Source of the DNA: Gammaproteobacteria bacterium
GTDB taxonomy: Bacteria > Pseudomonadota > Gammaproteobacteria > SZUA-152
Assembly (NCBI GenBank): GCA_021647505.1
Contig: JAKIUN010000025.1
Span: 1 to 47,413 of the forward strand
Direction: 5' to 3'
Length of the DNA: 47,413 nt
Each line of letters opens with the position of its first letter. The stretch's first letter is position 1. The notes under the pieces were generated by a model. It saw only the letters and a program-made list of their open reading frames with translations. It was not told the origin of the DNA and ran no database searches. A program made the translations under genes and the position numbers. Positions 1 to 8,770 of this stretch are shown piece after piece.

Positions 1-225
1 ATTCAGACCGTCAAGTCGAATGCCAGGGGTTATCGTTCATTCGATGGATTCAGAAATAGCATATTGTTTTATTGTGGTGGCCTGAAAATGGCCCCATAGG
101 CCTTCACACAATTCTTCGAAGAACCCATCAATGAATGGTTACATTCATTATCGGTTAGTGCCACCCTGAGATGGGAGAGGCATTAATACTTAAAGGACTA
201 AAAACTAAGGACTAAGGAGATTCCA

Positions 226-864
226 ATGATGAAATTTCGTTTTGTACCGGGAAGTATTGTTTGTGCCTCATTGCTTGTTGTTATCGGCGTGGGGAAAGTG
301 AATGCGGCAGGTGATGCTGAGACAGTTTTTAAAGACTCTAAAAACAGTAGCGTAGTTCAGCTTGGGAAGATTTCTGTCAAGCGCGGGGGCGTTGAGCAAA
401 GAATTGCAGGTGCATCCTCCTTGTCAGCCGCGCTCAAAAGTTGTGCGCTTAGTACGCTCCAAGATATGAAGTTGGATGAAACTAACTTTCGGTGGCACGA
501 CGAAGATGTTGATAGTAAGTTCGCTGATCCAGACTTTGTTGGATACGATCTTCAATCCGCGAAATTATGCATTAAATTTAAAGATGTTGATTTCTACAGC
601 GCCACTGCATACACCCCTGAATTAGATGTGGTTCAGTTTGGGAGTACAGTCCTGGATATTCTCCGGGGAAGTAATAACAAAATCGGTGAGCAATGTTGGG
701 ATGTGAAGTCTCGATTACAAGGAAATGCCGGGCCAAATATTCCTTTTATTGTTAATGTTGATGCTGCCCACGATTATAATTATTGGGGAGTCTATCTTTA
801 TCATGCGAAACTGACGACGTGTCACGTTAGTTCAGCAATGAGTCTTGTTCTTCCAGAGAAATAA
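226..864 (+). CDS. secreted hypothetical protein
   Basis: Not recognised. The 212-residue product begins with two Met and a classic Sec signal peptide (basic start, hydrophobic stretch to about residue 23, then NAAG as a likely cleavage site), so it should be exported. The mature part is polar and has four Cys (in KSCALS, KLCIKF, EQCWDV and TTCHVS) that could form disulfides in the periplasm. The start is supported by an AAGGAG-type ribosome binding site 7 nt upstream. It stands alone, converges on the nir/cta block, and ends just before a strong hairpin. The 225 bp upstream carry only a short inverted repeat (130-149, 8-bp arms) and no FNR-type box. No link to denitrification can be argued. 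Confidence 0.75.
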   Translation: MMKFRFVPGSIVCASLLVVIGVGKVNAAGDAETVFKDSKNSSVVQLGKISVKRGGVEQRIAGASSLSAALKSCALSTLQDMKLDETNFRWHDEDVDSKFADPDFVGYDLQSAKLCIKFKDVDFYSATAYTPELDVVQFGSTVLDILRGSNNKIGEQCWDVKSRLQGNAGPNIPFIVNVDAAHDYNYWGVYLYHAKLTTCHVSSAMSLVLPEK

Positions 865-892
865 AATCCCGCTATTTTTTGAATGCCCTATC

Positions 893-930
893 AAGCAAAC
901 CACCGGTTGTCCGGTGGTTTGCTTTATTTA
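893..930 (+). terminator. rho-independent terminator after the secreted protein
   Basis: Perfect 14-bp stem (893-906 with 911-924) around a TTGT loop, followed by TATTTATC. It lies between two convergent genes and probably ends transcription of the upstream secreted protein; the stem could also stop the opposite (sco) transcript. Confidence 0.85.
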
Positions 931-1599
931 TCAATATTCTTCGTAGTAATCGCGCAGCAGGTTAAATTGTTTAACGATTCGTTCATCGTTAATGGGCGGT
1001 GAAAAACTGCCAAACCAGCGGCGCTTCGGGTCGATTAGCATGATCGATGATGCATGGTTGATTTGATAGCTGTCCGGTGACTCGGATGGCTTGCGAATGG
1101 TCAGGATATTCAGCTGTTGGGTCAGTGCATCAATGTCTGATTGACGACCTGTCAGGCCGATAAATGTGGGACTAAAGTAGCCCATGTAGTTTTTTAGCAG
1201 CTCGACAGTATCTCTTTCCGGATCCACGGTGACAAAAATAAACTGTATATTGTCGTTTTTCTTTTCCTCCGCGAGCATGTCGGCGATGTTGACCATTTCG
1301 GTAAGGGTGGTTGGGCATACGTCCGGACAGGAGGTATAGCCGAAGAAGACGAAAGACCATTTGTCTTTGAGTCGGTCGAGGGTGAAGGCTTGGCCATGCT
1401 GATCGGTGAGTGAAAGCCTTTCCAGGGGAAGTGGCTCGGGGCGTAATGTCGACAGCAATGGCAGGGGGATACTGATCTTCTTGTTGTTATCCAGAATTTC
1501 GCTGATTGTCCACGCCATGAGTGGCAGACTGATGAGTACCATGACGGCGATCAGCCAGCGGTATCGAAAATTACTTTTTCTGGGGTCGCTGGTCGTCAT
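931..1599 (-). CDS. Sco1/SenC-type copper chaperone
   Basis: Thioredoxin-fold copper chaperone that delivers Cu to CuA or CuB centres of heme-copper enzymes. About 222 residues from the chosen ATG, with one N-terminal membrane anchor and a periplasmic domain. The copper-binding CPDVC motif sits in the family context FGYTSCPDVCPTTL, and the third ligand His is in QINHASS. The open frame extends upstream to 1683, but ATG 1599 precedes the anchor directly and fits Sco length better. It is last on the minus strand after ctaB (225-bp gap), so it may share the FNR/DNR-boxed ctaB promoter. A second Sco gene lies at 20618 beside the sNOR genes, so this one may serve another oxidase or the same enzyme. 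Confidence 0.9.
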   Translation of the reverse strand: MTTSDPRKSNFRYRWLIAVMVLISLPLMAWTISEILDNNKKISIPLPLLSTLRPEPLPLERLSLTDQHGQAFTLDRLKDKWSFVFFGYTSCPDVCPTTLTEMVNIADMLAEEKKNDNIQFIFVTVDPERDTVELLKNYMGYFSPTFIGLTGRQSDIDALTQQLNILTIRKPSESPDSYQINHASSIMLIDPKRRWFGSFSPPINDERIVKQFNLLRDYYEEY

Positions 1600-1824
1600 T
1601 TTCACTCTTGTCGTGTTTTCCCGCGAGAAGTCCAATGGGTGACGTGTGTGCTTTCGTCTGCCGCTGTCCGGCAAGGATATCACCTGTCAGGATATGCCGA
1701 CAGGGAATTTGACGTGTGGGACTATTGCCGGGTTAATAAATGGCAAGCGGAGATATGCCTGGCGATGTTTCCCTTCGTGCAGCAGCGGCACTTTCTCGCG
1801 CAGCCTTCCTTGCGCGGCATTTTC

Positions 1825-2721
1825 TTACACGGAGTCGTACACCATGCTGGTGAACAGGACGACCAAATAGACGATGGAATAGAAGAACAGCTTCATATCG
1901 CAATCGCGGTCTGACCTGAGGAATTTCAGTGCCTGAAACAGGAAGGCACTACTGATACCGACGGCGGTAACAAGATAGATAGTGCCGGCCATGCCAAGCA
2001 CATAGGGGAGGAGGGCAACCAGCAGCAGGGCCGCTGAATAAATGGCGATCTTTCTTTTGGTTGCCTGTACACCCTTTACAACCGGTACGACGGGGATGCC
2101 CGCGCGTGCATATTCTTCCCGGTACTTGAGGGCGAGACTCAAGGCATGGGGGTGTTGCCAGATAACCATGATCAGAAAGAGGCTCAGGGCATTGAGATCC
2201 ACTCCGCCGCTGATTGCCGCATAGCCGATCACGGGGGGCATGGCCCCGGCAATACCACCGAATTGATTGGCCCAGTGACTGCGTCGTTTCACGATCATGG
2301 TGTAAATGACGCCATAGCCGAGCATGGCCCCGGCGGTCAGCAGTGTGGCCGGCAGGTTGACGAAGATCAGCATCAGTACCAGCGATGAAGCCATTAGCGT
2401 CAGGGCCACGGCCAGGGCACGGGTGGGTGATATCAGGCCGACGACCAACGGTCGCCGGCTGGTGCGCTTCATTAGTTTGTCAATGTCGCGGTCATAGTAT
2501 TGGTTGAGCATGCAAGAGCCGGCCACCGCCATCCCCAGGGTGACAAAGGTCCACAGGAGGATGTCCCATTGGGGCATGATGCCCTTGTTGGCAAAATACA
2601 TCCCCGTCAGGGCCGCGACGATGCTCAGGCCGACGATGCCCGGTTTGGTGAGTTCGATATAACAGGCCAGGGAAGACTTTGTTGCTATGGATTTGGCAAG
2701 TTGACACTCTCTCGCATTCAT
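1825..2721 (-). CDS. ctaB: protoheme IX farnesyltransferase (heme o synthase)
   Basis: UbiA-family membrane prenyltransferase that adds a farnesyl group to heme b to give heme o, the precursor of heme a. It has 298 residues, the normal family length, and about nine membrane segments. The prenyl-diphosphate-binding motif is seen as NQYYDRDID (N73, D77, D81) followed by KLMKRTSRRP, with a second loop around YTMIVKRRSHWANQFGG. It follows nirN on the same strand, but an FNR/DNR box at 2792 gives it a likely separate promoter. Two CtaA-type heme A synthases lie elsewhere in the window, so heme o or a production appears co-regulated with denitrification. Confidence 0.95.
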   Translation of the reverse strand: MNARECQLAKSIATKSSLACYIELTKPGIVGLSIVAALTGMYFANKGIMPQWDILLWTFVTLGMAVAGSCMLNQYYDRDIDKLMKRTSRRPLVVGLISPTRALAVALTLMASSLVLMLIFVNLPATLLTAGAMLGYGVIYTMIVKRRSHWANQFGGIAGAMPPVIGYAAISGGVDLNALSLFLIMVIWQHPHALSLALKYREEYARAGIPVVPVVKGVQATKRKIAIYSAALLLVALLPYVLGMAGTIYLVTAVGISSAFLFQALKFLRSDRDCDMKLFFYSIVYLVVLFTSMVYDSV

Positions 2722-2791
2722 AGGCTTCCCCTTACGTCATACCGGAAATACATGATTGGGTTAATGCTAGTTGCTTGGTCGGGATTTCGAC

Positions 2792-2805
2792 TTGATATAG
2801 GTCAA
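2792..2805 (-). promoter_or_regulatory. FNR/DNR-type box before ctaB
   Basis: TTGATATAGGTCAA, 13 of 14 positions fitting TTGAT-N4-ATCAA. It is centred about 77 bp before the ctaB start, a spacing that leaves room for a class II (-41.5) promoter. It lies between the nirN stop and ctaB. Confidence 0.75.
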
Positions 2806-2827
2806 TGCCGCTGTACTCCAAATTGCC

Positions 2828-4402
2828 TCAATGACTGGTGCCGGCGGAACGCCGGGTCTTGTTGTAGACGTTGTATTTCCCGGACGGTTTTTTCATGGGG
2901 ATGCGCTTGACCTCCTGTAGGGTCTTGGCGTCGTAGATGATGAGGGCGCCATCCATCTCCCAGATACTCACTAATGCGTGGCTGCCGTCGCGGGTGAATT
3001 CTACGTGCCCTACCGTTTTTCCGGGTGCCGGGCGCAGGGTTTTGACGATCTCCAGGGTGCGTTTATCGATGATGTGCATGACATCTTTATTGGGGCCGAA
3101 GAACACGTCTACCCAGGCATAGGGGGTGTTTTCGTGGCTGCGCATGAAAAAGCCGGGGCCGAGGGTATCGATGCGCTTGATCACTTTCCAGTTTCGCATG
3201 TCGATGATGCTGACGACGCCCTCTTTGAGATTCGGCGAGGCCATCACCGTGAAACCCTGATACTTCCAGGTAATGCCTGAACCCAGGTGCGGGAAGCCGG
3301 GCAGATCGATGTCGGCGATCTTACGTCCTCCGTCGAGGAAGACCACCTGGCCGCGACCGCCCTCTCGTGCGGAGCCCATCAGGAAACGATAATCCTGGTC
3401 GAAGAAAAAGTCGTCCAGGTAGTTTTCCAGGACGATGCGGCGCACGGGGAAACGCATCGTTTGGTCCGGAAGGACATCACCGGAGTCCTTGCGATAATCG
3501 TGCACCAGACCGGTGTAGGGCGGCTTGGCATCGTCTTCGTAGGAGATCTCCCAGACCTCGGGAATGTCCTTCAGGGCGACGATGAAGCTGTTGCGTGGCG
3601 CCGCCTGGTAGACCGCGCTGACGCGCGAACTCTTCAGGCCCTCTTCATCACCTACCGGGATCACCTTGATCAGGGAGAGATCGCTGGCGTCAAGCGCCAC
3701 CAGGGTATGGGGGAGATAGTTGCCCACCATCACATAACGTCCGTCACCGGACACGGCCAGGTTGCGGGTATTAATGCCGGCGCGGATTTCGGCCACCAGC
3801 TTCAGGTTGTACATGTCGAATTTGCTGATCCAGCCGTCGCGGGAGGCGAAGTAGACGAAGCGTCCGTTCTGCGCGTACTTCGGCCCACCGTGCAGGGCGC
3901 GCCGGGTGGGAAAACGGTAAATCGGCTCGAAGCTGTCGCCGTCCAGGATGGTGGCATGGTGGTCGCCAATCTCCACCACGATGAACAAGTTGAGCGGGTC
4001 GGCATCGTAGATGGGTTTATCGGGCAGGCTGCCGGGGGCATTATGGATGATTTGCGAGGCGATGATCTCCTCTGCCCTCCACTGCGGAGTTTGTGGCAGG
4101 GGTGTGAAAATGTAGTCCACCAGGGTCTGGATTTGTGTCTTATTGAGCTGGTCACCAAAGGCCGGCATCTGTGTCGCTGGCAGCCCCTCGTGAATGGCGG
4201 TGTGGGCCTTGGCGGGCGAGGTGCGTCCCAGGTTGCCCGGCAACAGGGCCGGCCCCATTCTGCCCAGGCGGTCTTTACCGTGGCAGTCGCCGCAGTGTTT
4301 GTCATACAGCTGGGAGGGCGAAGGTGGTGGGGTGGCGTTGCCGATACCGCTGGTCAGAGCGAACAGGAGAAGGGCGCTGAGGGGGAGGATCGTTTTAGTC
4401 AT
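2828..4402 (-). CDS. nirN: NirN, c-type cytochrome/d1-binding dehydrogenase of heme d1 synthesis
   Basis: Periplasmic cytochrome that, by family knowledge, performs the last step of heme d1 synthesis (dehydrogenation of a propionate to the acrylate side chain) and hands d1 to NirS. It has 524 residues: a signal peptide (residues 1-23), a cytochrome c domain with CGDCH (37-41), then an eight-bladed d1-type propeller similar to NirS and NirF, with family signatures such as RRALHGGPKYAQNGRFVYFASRDGW. ATG 4402 is chosen because it opens the signal peptide and has GAGG upstream; the longer frame to 4780 reads through nirJ. It starts 8 bp after the nirJ stop. NirS itself is excluded because a better match lies at 10070. 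Confidence 0.9.
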   Translation of the reverse strand: MTKTILPLSALLLFALTSGIGNATPPPSPSQLYDKHCGDCHGKDRLGRMGPALLPGNLGRTSPAKAHTAIHEGLPATQMPAFGDQLNKTQIQTLVDYIFTPLPQTPQWRAEEIIASQIIHNAPGSLPDKPIYDADPLNLFIVVEIGDHHATILDGDSFEPIYRFPTRRALHGGPKYAQNGRFVYFASRDGWISKFDMYNLKLVAEIRAGINTRNLAVSGDGRYVMVGNYLPHTLVALDASDLSLIKVIPVGDEEGLKSSRVSAVYQAAPRNSFIVALKDIPEVWEISYEDDAKPPYTGLVHDYRKDSGDVLPDQTMRFPVRRIVLENYLDDFFFDQDYRFLMGSAREGGRGQVVFLDGGRKIADIDLPGFPHLGSGITWKYQGFTVMASPNLKEGVVSIIDMRNWKVIKRIDTLGPGFFMRSHENTPYAWVDVFFGPNKDVMHIIDKRTLEIVKTLRPAPGKTVGHVEFTRDGSHALVSIWEMDGALIIYDAKTLQEVKRIPMKKPSGKYNVYNKTRRSAGTSH

Positions 4403-4409
4403 GGTTGGT

Positions 4410-5630
4410 TTATCCTCGATGCTGCGGTGAATAGCGTTGTTTTTTGCGCCGGGAGACATAGGGCGTGTTGAGCAGGCGTTCGCCCGTCCCGGTGATGCCG
4501 ATCTCTTCGTCGGTGAGATAACAGCCTGGGTCTTCCGCCCAGAAGTCATCGCTGACCTGATAGGCGCGCACCCGCGTGTTGCCGTTGCAGACGTCGAAAT
4601 ACTGACATTCGCCACAGCGACCCTTGACGGTTCGCGGGTGGGCCTTGAGTCCGGCCATGAGCGGGTCGGAGGTATCCTGCCAGATCTGCGAAAAGGGCCG
4701 CTGGTGCACGTCGCCCAGGGTGTAGTCCCACCACATGGTATCCGCGTGCACCCTGCCCAGGTTGTCGATGTTGGCCACATTGACCCCCGATGAGTTGCCT
4801 CCCCATTGGGCCAGTTTGGCCCGCATGTGATCGACCTTGTCGGGGAAGTGTTTTTGTATCCACATCAACAGGTAGACCCCGTCGGCGTCATTGTTGCCGG
4901 TGACGAATTCCTTCGCCTGTCCCTCTTCCACATAGCGCCAGCAGGTATCGAACAGCAGCTCCATGGCCTGGCGGGTGCTCTGGAATACGCTGTCGTCTTC
5001 GCGGTGCACATTACCGCGTCCGGCATAGTTGAGGTGAGAGAAATAAAACTTGTCGATGCCCTCGTCTTCCATGAGTTGCAGCATCTGTGGCAATTCATCG
5101 GCGTTGTCCTGCATCATGGTGAAGCGCAGTCCCACCTTGGCGCCGCTGTCACGGCACAGGCGGATGCCGTTGAGGGCGGCCTCGAAGCCACCGTCCATGC
5201 GCCGGAACACGTCGTGGGTTTCTTTGATGCCATCGATACTGATGCCGACATAGTCGTAGCCTACGGCGGCGATGCTGCCGATGTTGGATTCATCGATCAG
5301 GGTGCCGTTGGTGGACAGGCCCACATAGAATCCCATCGCCTTGGCTCGGTGAGATATGTCGAAGATATCGGGGTGCAGCAGGGGTTCGCCGCCGGAGAGA
5401 ATCAGCACCGGTACATGGAAGCCCTTGAGGTCATCCATCACGGTGAAGATCTCTTCACGGGACAGCTCGCCGGGAAAGTCCTTGTCGGCGGAAATGGAGT
5501 AACAGTGTTTGCAGGTGAGATTGCAGCGACGGATCAGGTTCCAGATCACCACCGGGCCGGGTGGGTTGCGCTTAGGCGTCAACGCCGTGGGGCTTTTTAA
5601 TTCCTGGAGATATTGCGATATACGGAACAT
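4410..5630 (-). CDS. nirJ: NirJ, radical SAM enzyme of heme d1 synthesis
   Basis: Radical SAM/SPASM protein that removes two propionate side chains of didecarboxysiroheme during introduction of the d1 oxo groups. The 406 residues contain CNLTCKHC (C36, C40, C43) for the SAM-binding 4Fe-4S cluster, LSGGEPLLH as the GGE motif, and a C-terminal SPASM-type Cys cluster (CGECQYFDVC, then C in DPGCYL) for an auxiliary cluster. Length and motifs match NirJ. It follows nirH by 18 bp and precedes nirN by 7 bp. A cytoplasmic enzyme; start ATG 5630 has a GGAG-type site upstream. Confidence 0.93.
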   Translation of the reverse strand: MFRISQYLQELKSPTALTPKRNPPGPVVIWNLIRRCNLTCKHCYSISADKDFPGELSREEIFTVMDDLKGFHVPVLILSGGEPLLHPDIFDISHRAKAMGFYVGLSTNGTLIDESNIGSIAAVGYDYVGISIDGIKETHDVFRRMDGGFEAALNGIRLCRDSGAKVGLRFTMMQDNADELPQMLQLMEDEGIDKFYFSHLNYAGRGNVHREDDSVFQSTRQAMELLFDTCWRYVEEGQAKEFVTGNNDADGVYLLMWIQKHFPDKVDHMRAKLAQWGGNSSGVNVANIDNLGRVHADTMWWDYTLGDVHQRPFSQIWQDTSDPLMAGLKAHPRTVKGRCGECQYFDVCNGNTRVRAYQVSDDFWAEDPGCYLTDEEIGITGTGERLLNTPYVSRRKKQRYSPQHRG

Positions 5631-5648
5631 GGTGAACTCCAGTTAGCC

Positions 5649-6143
5649 TTAGGGCCTGTTAGGCCCTATACGCAGGCCGGTCTTTTTCAGGATACGTGTG
5701 CTGAACAGAACCTCGTGTCCACGGTCATTGACACCCAATATAGCGGCGATGTGGCGGACTTTTTCGTCGACCTCGGCGCGGTCACGGCCGTGTACCATGG
5801 CAAACAGGTTATAGGGCCAGGTTGGCAGATGGCGGGGACGGTGGTAGCAGTGACTAACAAAGTCGAGGGCGCCGATGGTTTGTCCGGCTTCCTTTATCGC
5901 ATCATCCGAGACATCCCACACGGACATGCCATTGCCTTTGAATCCCAGGGCATAATGGTTCGGTACTGCGCCGATGCGGCGGATGGCGCCGCTGTCGAGC
6001 ATGCGCTGCATGCGGGCCATGACATCACCAGCGTCTAGGCCCAGCTGTGCGGCGACCATGGCATAGGGGCGCAGCGTCAGAGGCAGTCCTCCCTGGGTGG
6101 CGGCAATGATGCGCCGGTCGGTGGTGTCGATGACGGTATTCAT
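5649..6143 (-). CDS. nirH: NirH, siroheme decarboxylase subunit (Lrp/AsnC fold)
   Basis: One of four Lrp/AsnC-like subunits that convert siroheme to 12,18-didecarboxysiroheme. The 164 residues show an N-terminal winged-helix remnant (TDRRIIAATQGGLPLTLRPY) and a C-terminal AsnC-type ligand domain with HCYHRPRHLPTWPYNLFAM. That block is nearly the same as in NirL, so NirH and NirL form one paralogous type. It overlaps the nirG stop (ATGA), which suggests translational coupling. The individual letter (H) rests on gene order nirD-L-G-H as in Pseudomonas. It is unlikely to be a DNA-binding regulator despite the fold. Confidence 0.87.
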   Translation of the reverse strand: MNTVIDTTDRRIIAATQGGLPLTLRPYAMVAAQLGLDAGDVMARMQRMLDSGAIRRIGAVPNHYALGFKGNGMSVWDVSDDAIKEAGQTIGALDFVSHCYHRPRHLPTWPYNLFAMVHGRDRAEVDEKVRHIAAILGVNDRGHEVLFSTRILKKTGLRIGPNRP

Positions 6144-6583
6144 AGCTCGAAGCGTAATCCTACAAAGAATTCCTCTATCTTCGGCACGTTATACACACGG
6201 CAGCCCGTCTTCTGTTCAATCTCGGCGAGCACTTCGTCTATTCGGGCCGGTGTTTCCGTTGCCAGCACAAACCACATGTTCAAGTGGTGTTCCCGTTGGT
6301 AGTTATGCGCCACCTCCGGGAAACGGTTGACTTGTTCCGCTACGCGGTCGAAGCCTTCGTCGGCCACATGCAGCGCGGCCAGGGTCAGACCGCCGCCCAG
6401 GCGCTCGGCGTGGTACATGGGGCCGAAGCGGCTGAGGATACCTTTTGCAAGCAGGTTTTCCAGTCGTTCAATGAGTTCTTTTTCTGTGATCTCCAGCGTT
6501 TTTGCCACCTCGGCGTAGGGCCGCTCGGTGATGGGGAAGCCTCCCTGTAGCTGGTTGATGATGGCAGTATCCCGGGCATCCAT
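6140..6583 (-). CDS. nirG: NirG, siroheme decarboxylase subunit
   Basis: 147-residue Lrp/AsnC-like protein of the NirD type: winged-helix part (DARDTAIINQLQGGFPITERPY), then LSRFGPMYHAERLGG and the AHNYQREHHLNMWFVLATE block. By family knowledge it works with NirD, NirL and NirH in decarboxylating siroheme. Its ATG shares a base with the nirL stop and its stop overlaps the nirH start, so all four are probably made in a coupled way. The naming rests on position in the nirDLGH run. Confidence 0.87.
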   Translation of the reverse strand: MDARDTAIINQLQGGFPITERPYAEVAKTLEITEKELIERLENLLAKGILSRFGPMYHAERLGGGLTLAALHVADEGFDRVAEQVNRFPEVAHNYQREHHLNMWFVLATETPARIDEVLAEIEQKTGCRVYNVPKIEEFFVGLRFEL

Positions 6584-7119
6584 CAGGGCGGGCCTCCAGA
6601 CTGGCTGTGCATTCTTCCCTCAGCCGGTTGGCGTGGCGACGCATCGATATAGCGGGCTCCGCATTGCTTGAAGCGCCGGCGGCTGAACAACACTTCATGT
6701 TGGATAGTCTTCAGACCACAGCGCTCGATCAGGCTTTCGATGTTGTGTAGCACGGCAGTACGGTTTTGTCCGTGGATCATGGCGAACAGGTTGTAGGGCC
6801 AGTCCGGCAGGTGGCGGGGCCGGCGGTAACAGAGGGTGACGAAATCCACGGCGCCTATGCGCCGGCCAAGCTCATCCACCTGATCATCGGGGATGTTCCA
6901 TACGGTCATGGCGTTGGCGCGATACCCCAGTTCGTGATGACGCACCACGACCCCCAGCCGTTTTATCGTGCCATCGGTCAGCAGCGCCTGGATGCGTTCG
7001 ATGGTCTCGTTTTCACTCAAACCGATACGGGCGCCAATGTCGGCAAAGGGGCGGGATACCAGTGGCAAGCCAGACTGGATGGCGGCAACCAGCTGTTGAT
7101 CCCGCGCGGTTAATCCCAT
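6583..7119 (-). CDS. nirL: NirL, siroheme decarboxylase subunit
   Basis: 178-residue Lrp/AsnC-like protein with the same LCYRRPRHLPDWPYNLFAMIHG block as NirH and an N-terminal winged-helix remnant (RDQQLVAAIQSGLPLVSRPF). It carries a C-terminal tail of about 25 residues after the fold (PRQPAEGRMHSQSGG) that NirH lacks. It overlaps the nirD stop by about 10 bp. Role: partner of NirD in siroheme decarboxylation, by family knowledge. Confidence 0.87.
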   Translation of the reverse strand: MGLTARDQQLVAAIQSGLPLVSRPFADIGARIGLSENETIERIQALLTDGTIKRLGVVVRHHELGYRANAMTVWNIPDDQVDELGRRIGAVDFVTLCYRRPRHLPDWPYNLFAMIHGQNRTAVLHNIESLIERCGLKTIQHEVLFSRRRFKQCGARYIDASPRQPAEGRMHSQSGGPP

Positions 7120-7559
7120 TGCAATGGAAACCCTAAGTCGATGTGGTACTCGGCCAGCATGGGAAGGGACAGTGTAGCGAGACCCGTTTGCCGTTCGATG
7201 TGTTGCAATAAGGCCTGCAGGTGCCCCTGGGTGTCTGCGGTGATGACGAACCAGAGATTGAGGCGGTGTTCACGTTCATAATTGTGATTGACCCCGGGAA
7301 AGGCGTTGATCATCTCCGCCACCGCCTCCAGTCTGGCTTCCGGCACCGTCATGGCCACCAGAGAACTGGCGCCGCACCGATGGGGACGGAAAACCGGTCC
7401 GACCCGGCTGACGACGCCGCGCTCCGTCAGGGTGCGCAGACCACCGATGACCGCTTCTTCTGTCACACCCAATTCCTCGGCCATGTCCGCAAATGGGGTG
7501 GGGGAGGGGGCCAGGTCACGCTGAAAATCGTTCAGCAGGCGTTTTTCCAGTGTATTCAT
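7110..7559 (-). CDS. nirD: NirD, siroheme decarboxylase subunit
   Basis: 149-residue Lrp/AsnC-like subunit with VVSRVGPVFRPHRCGASSL and NHNYEREHRLNLWFVITAD, the same type as NirG. It is the first of four decarboxylase subunits. The start is ambiguous: ATG 7559 is used here, while an in-frame GTG at 7565 overlaps the nirF stop as GTGA and could be the coupled start, adding two residues. Some bacteria carry a fused NirDL; here they are separate, overlapping genes. Confidence 0.87.
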   Translation of the reverse strand: MNTLEKRLLNDFQRDLAPSPTPFADMAEELGVTEEAVIGGLRTLTERGVVSRVGPVFRPHRCGASSLVAMTVPEARLEAVAEMINAFPGVNHNYEREHRLNLWFVITADTQGHLQALLQHIERQTGLATLSLPMLAEYHIDLGFPLQWD

Positions 7560-7561
7560 GT

Positions 7562-8770
7562 TCACAGGCCGATCTCGTGTGCGCGTGAGGTAAAGAAGAT
7601 TCCACTGGGCTTGTCCGCCGGCAGTGTCTTGACCTGGCGGAGTGTCTCTGTGTCATAAATGGCGATGAGGTCTTTGTCTCGAACCGAAATCCATATCTGT
7701 TCACCGCGGGGGGTGAATTCCATGTGTAGTACCGCCGGGCCCGGTTTTAGTGTTTTGATAATGCGCTGGCTTGGCACATCAATCACCTGCACGGTATCGT
7801 TGTTGGGGAAGGCAAAATTGACCCAGATCTGGCGGCTGTCCGGACGTGCCATGACAAATACCGGTTGTCCATGCATGGCAATGCGGCCAACCTCCTGCCA
7901 GGTTTTTTGCTCAATCACCAACACCTCGTGGCGACCGACGGCAGGCACGAACAATAAATCCCCTGCTGCTGCCCAGCCTTCCAGGTGAGGCATTTTATAG
8001 ACCGGCAAGGCCTGCTCGCCACGTCCATAGCCCCCCAGAATACGTTTCACGCCGGCGTCCAGGTTCCACAAATCCAACAGGGCAAGGCCGTCTTCGCCGA
8101 ACAGACCGGCGATGTAGTAACGGCCATCCGGGGTAATGAGACCGTCATAGGGAAATTTGCCGATGTCTCTGAATTTGCGGATTTGCGGGTTTGTGGGGTC
8201 GCGTATGTCGACCACCCAGGTCTCACCCGCATCCCACAGACTGAAGACGAAACGTTGGCCGGGGGCATCCACCAACCCCACCACCTTGGAGCGTTCGCCG
8301 TCGTGGCCGTAGACGGCCGGGATGTCGGCAAGCATCACCAGGGTTTCCGCGTCAAATATCTTTACGCCACCGGGTTTGTAATTGCTGACGGCGATCAGGC
8401 GGCCGTCCTGGGAGATGGCGCCGCCGATGCTGTTGCCGCCCTGCACCACGCGTTTGACCAGCCGTCCACGCAGGATATCCACCTTCGACAGGCCGCCATC
8501 ACGGCCGAAGACGTAGGCATAGCGCTCATCGCGGGAGAATACCACCGAGGCGTGGGACAGATTGCCCAGTCCCTCCACGCGGAAGAGCTGGGTGTGGTGG
8601 CTGGTTTCCACCACCAGGGCATTGCCGGCGGCGCGTTCGATGACGATGCCCATATCACCCGTGCCACGTAGGTCGGTAACGTCTAACTGGGAACAGCCTG
8701 TTATCCCTGTTATCACTATTGATGCCAGTAGTACGCCCAGGGTGAAACGGAAACGGTGCTTATTGGCCAT
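7562..8770 (-). CDS. nirF: NirF, d1-type propeller lipoprotein of heme d1 synthesis
   Basis: 402-residue periplasmic protein with a lipoprotein signal (hydrophobic stretch ending ITGITGC, Cys the likely lipidated residue), then a d1-binding beta-propeller without a c-type heme motif. Family signatures resemble the NirS/NirN propellers (VFSRDERYAYVFGRDGGLSKVDI, YDGLITPDGRYYIAGLFGEDG). NirF acts late in heme d1 assembly, between NirJ and NirN. ATG 8770 is chosen because it begins the signal sequence (MANKHRFRF) and overlaps the nirC stop by about 10 bp; the longer frame to 8881 would run into nirC. Confidence 0.92.
   Translation of the reverse strand: MANKHRFRFTLGVLLASIVITGITGCSQLDVTDLRGTGDMGIVIERAAGNALVVETSHHTQLFRVEGLGNLSHASVVFSRDERYAYVFGRDGGLSKVDILRGRLVKRVVQGGNSIGGAISQDGRLIAVSNYKPGGVKIFDAETLVMLADIPAVYGHDGERSKVVGLVDAPGQRFVFSLWDAGETWVVDIRDPTNPQIRKFRDIGKFPYDGLITPDGRYYIAGLFGEDGLALLDLWNLDAGVKRILGGYGRGEQALPVYKMPHLEGWAAAGDLLFVPAVGRHEVLVIEQKTWQEVGRIAMHGQPVFVMARPDSRQIWVNFAFPNNDTVQVIDVPSQRIIKTLKPGPAVLHMEFTPRGEQIWISVRDKDLIAIYDTETLRQVKTLPADKPSGIFFTSRAHEIGL

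Noticed and set aside
3287-4471. 394-codon plus-strand frame opposite nirN
   Set aside because: Antisense shadow of nirN in high-GC codons; no domain or signal features.
4806-5600. 264-codon plus-strand frame opposite nirJ
   Set aside because: Antisense shadow of a clear radical SAM gene.
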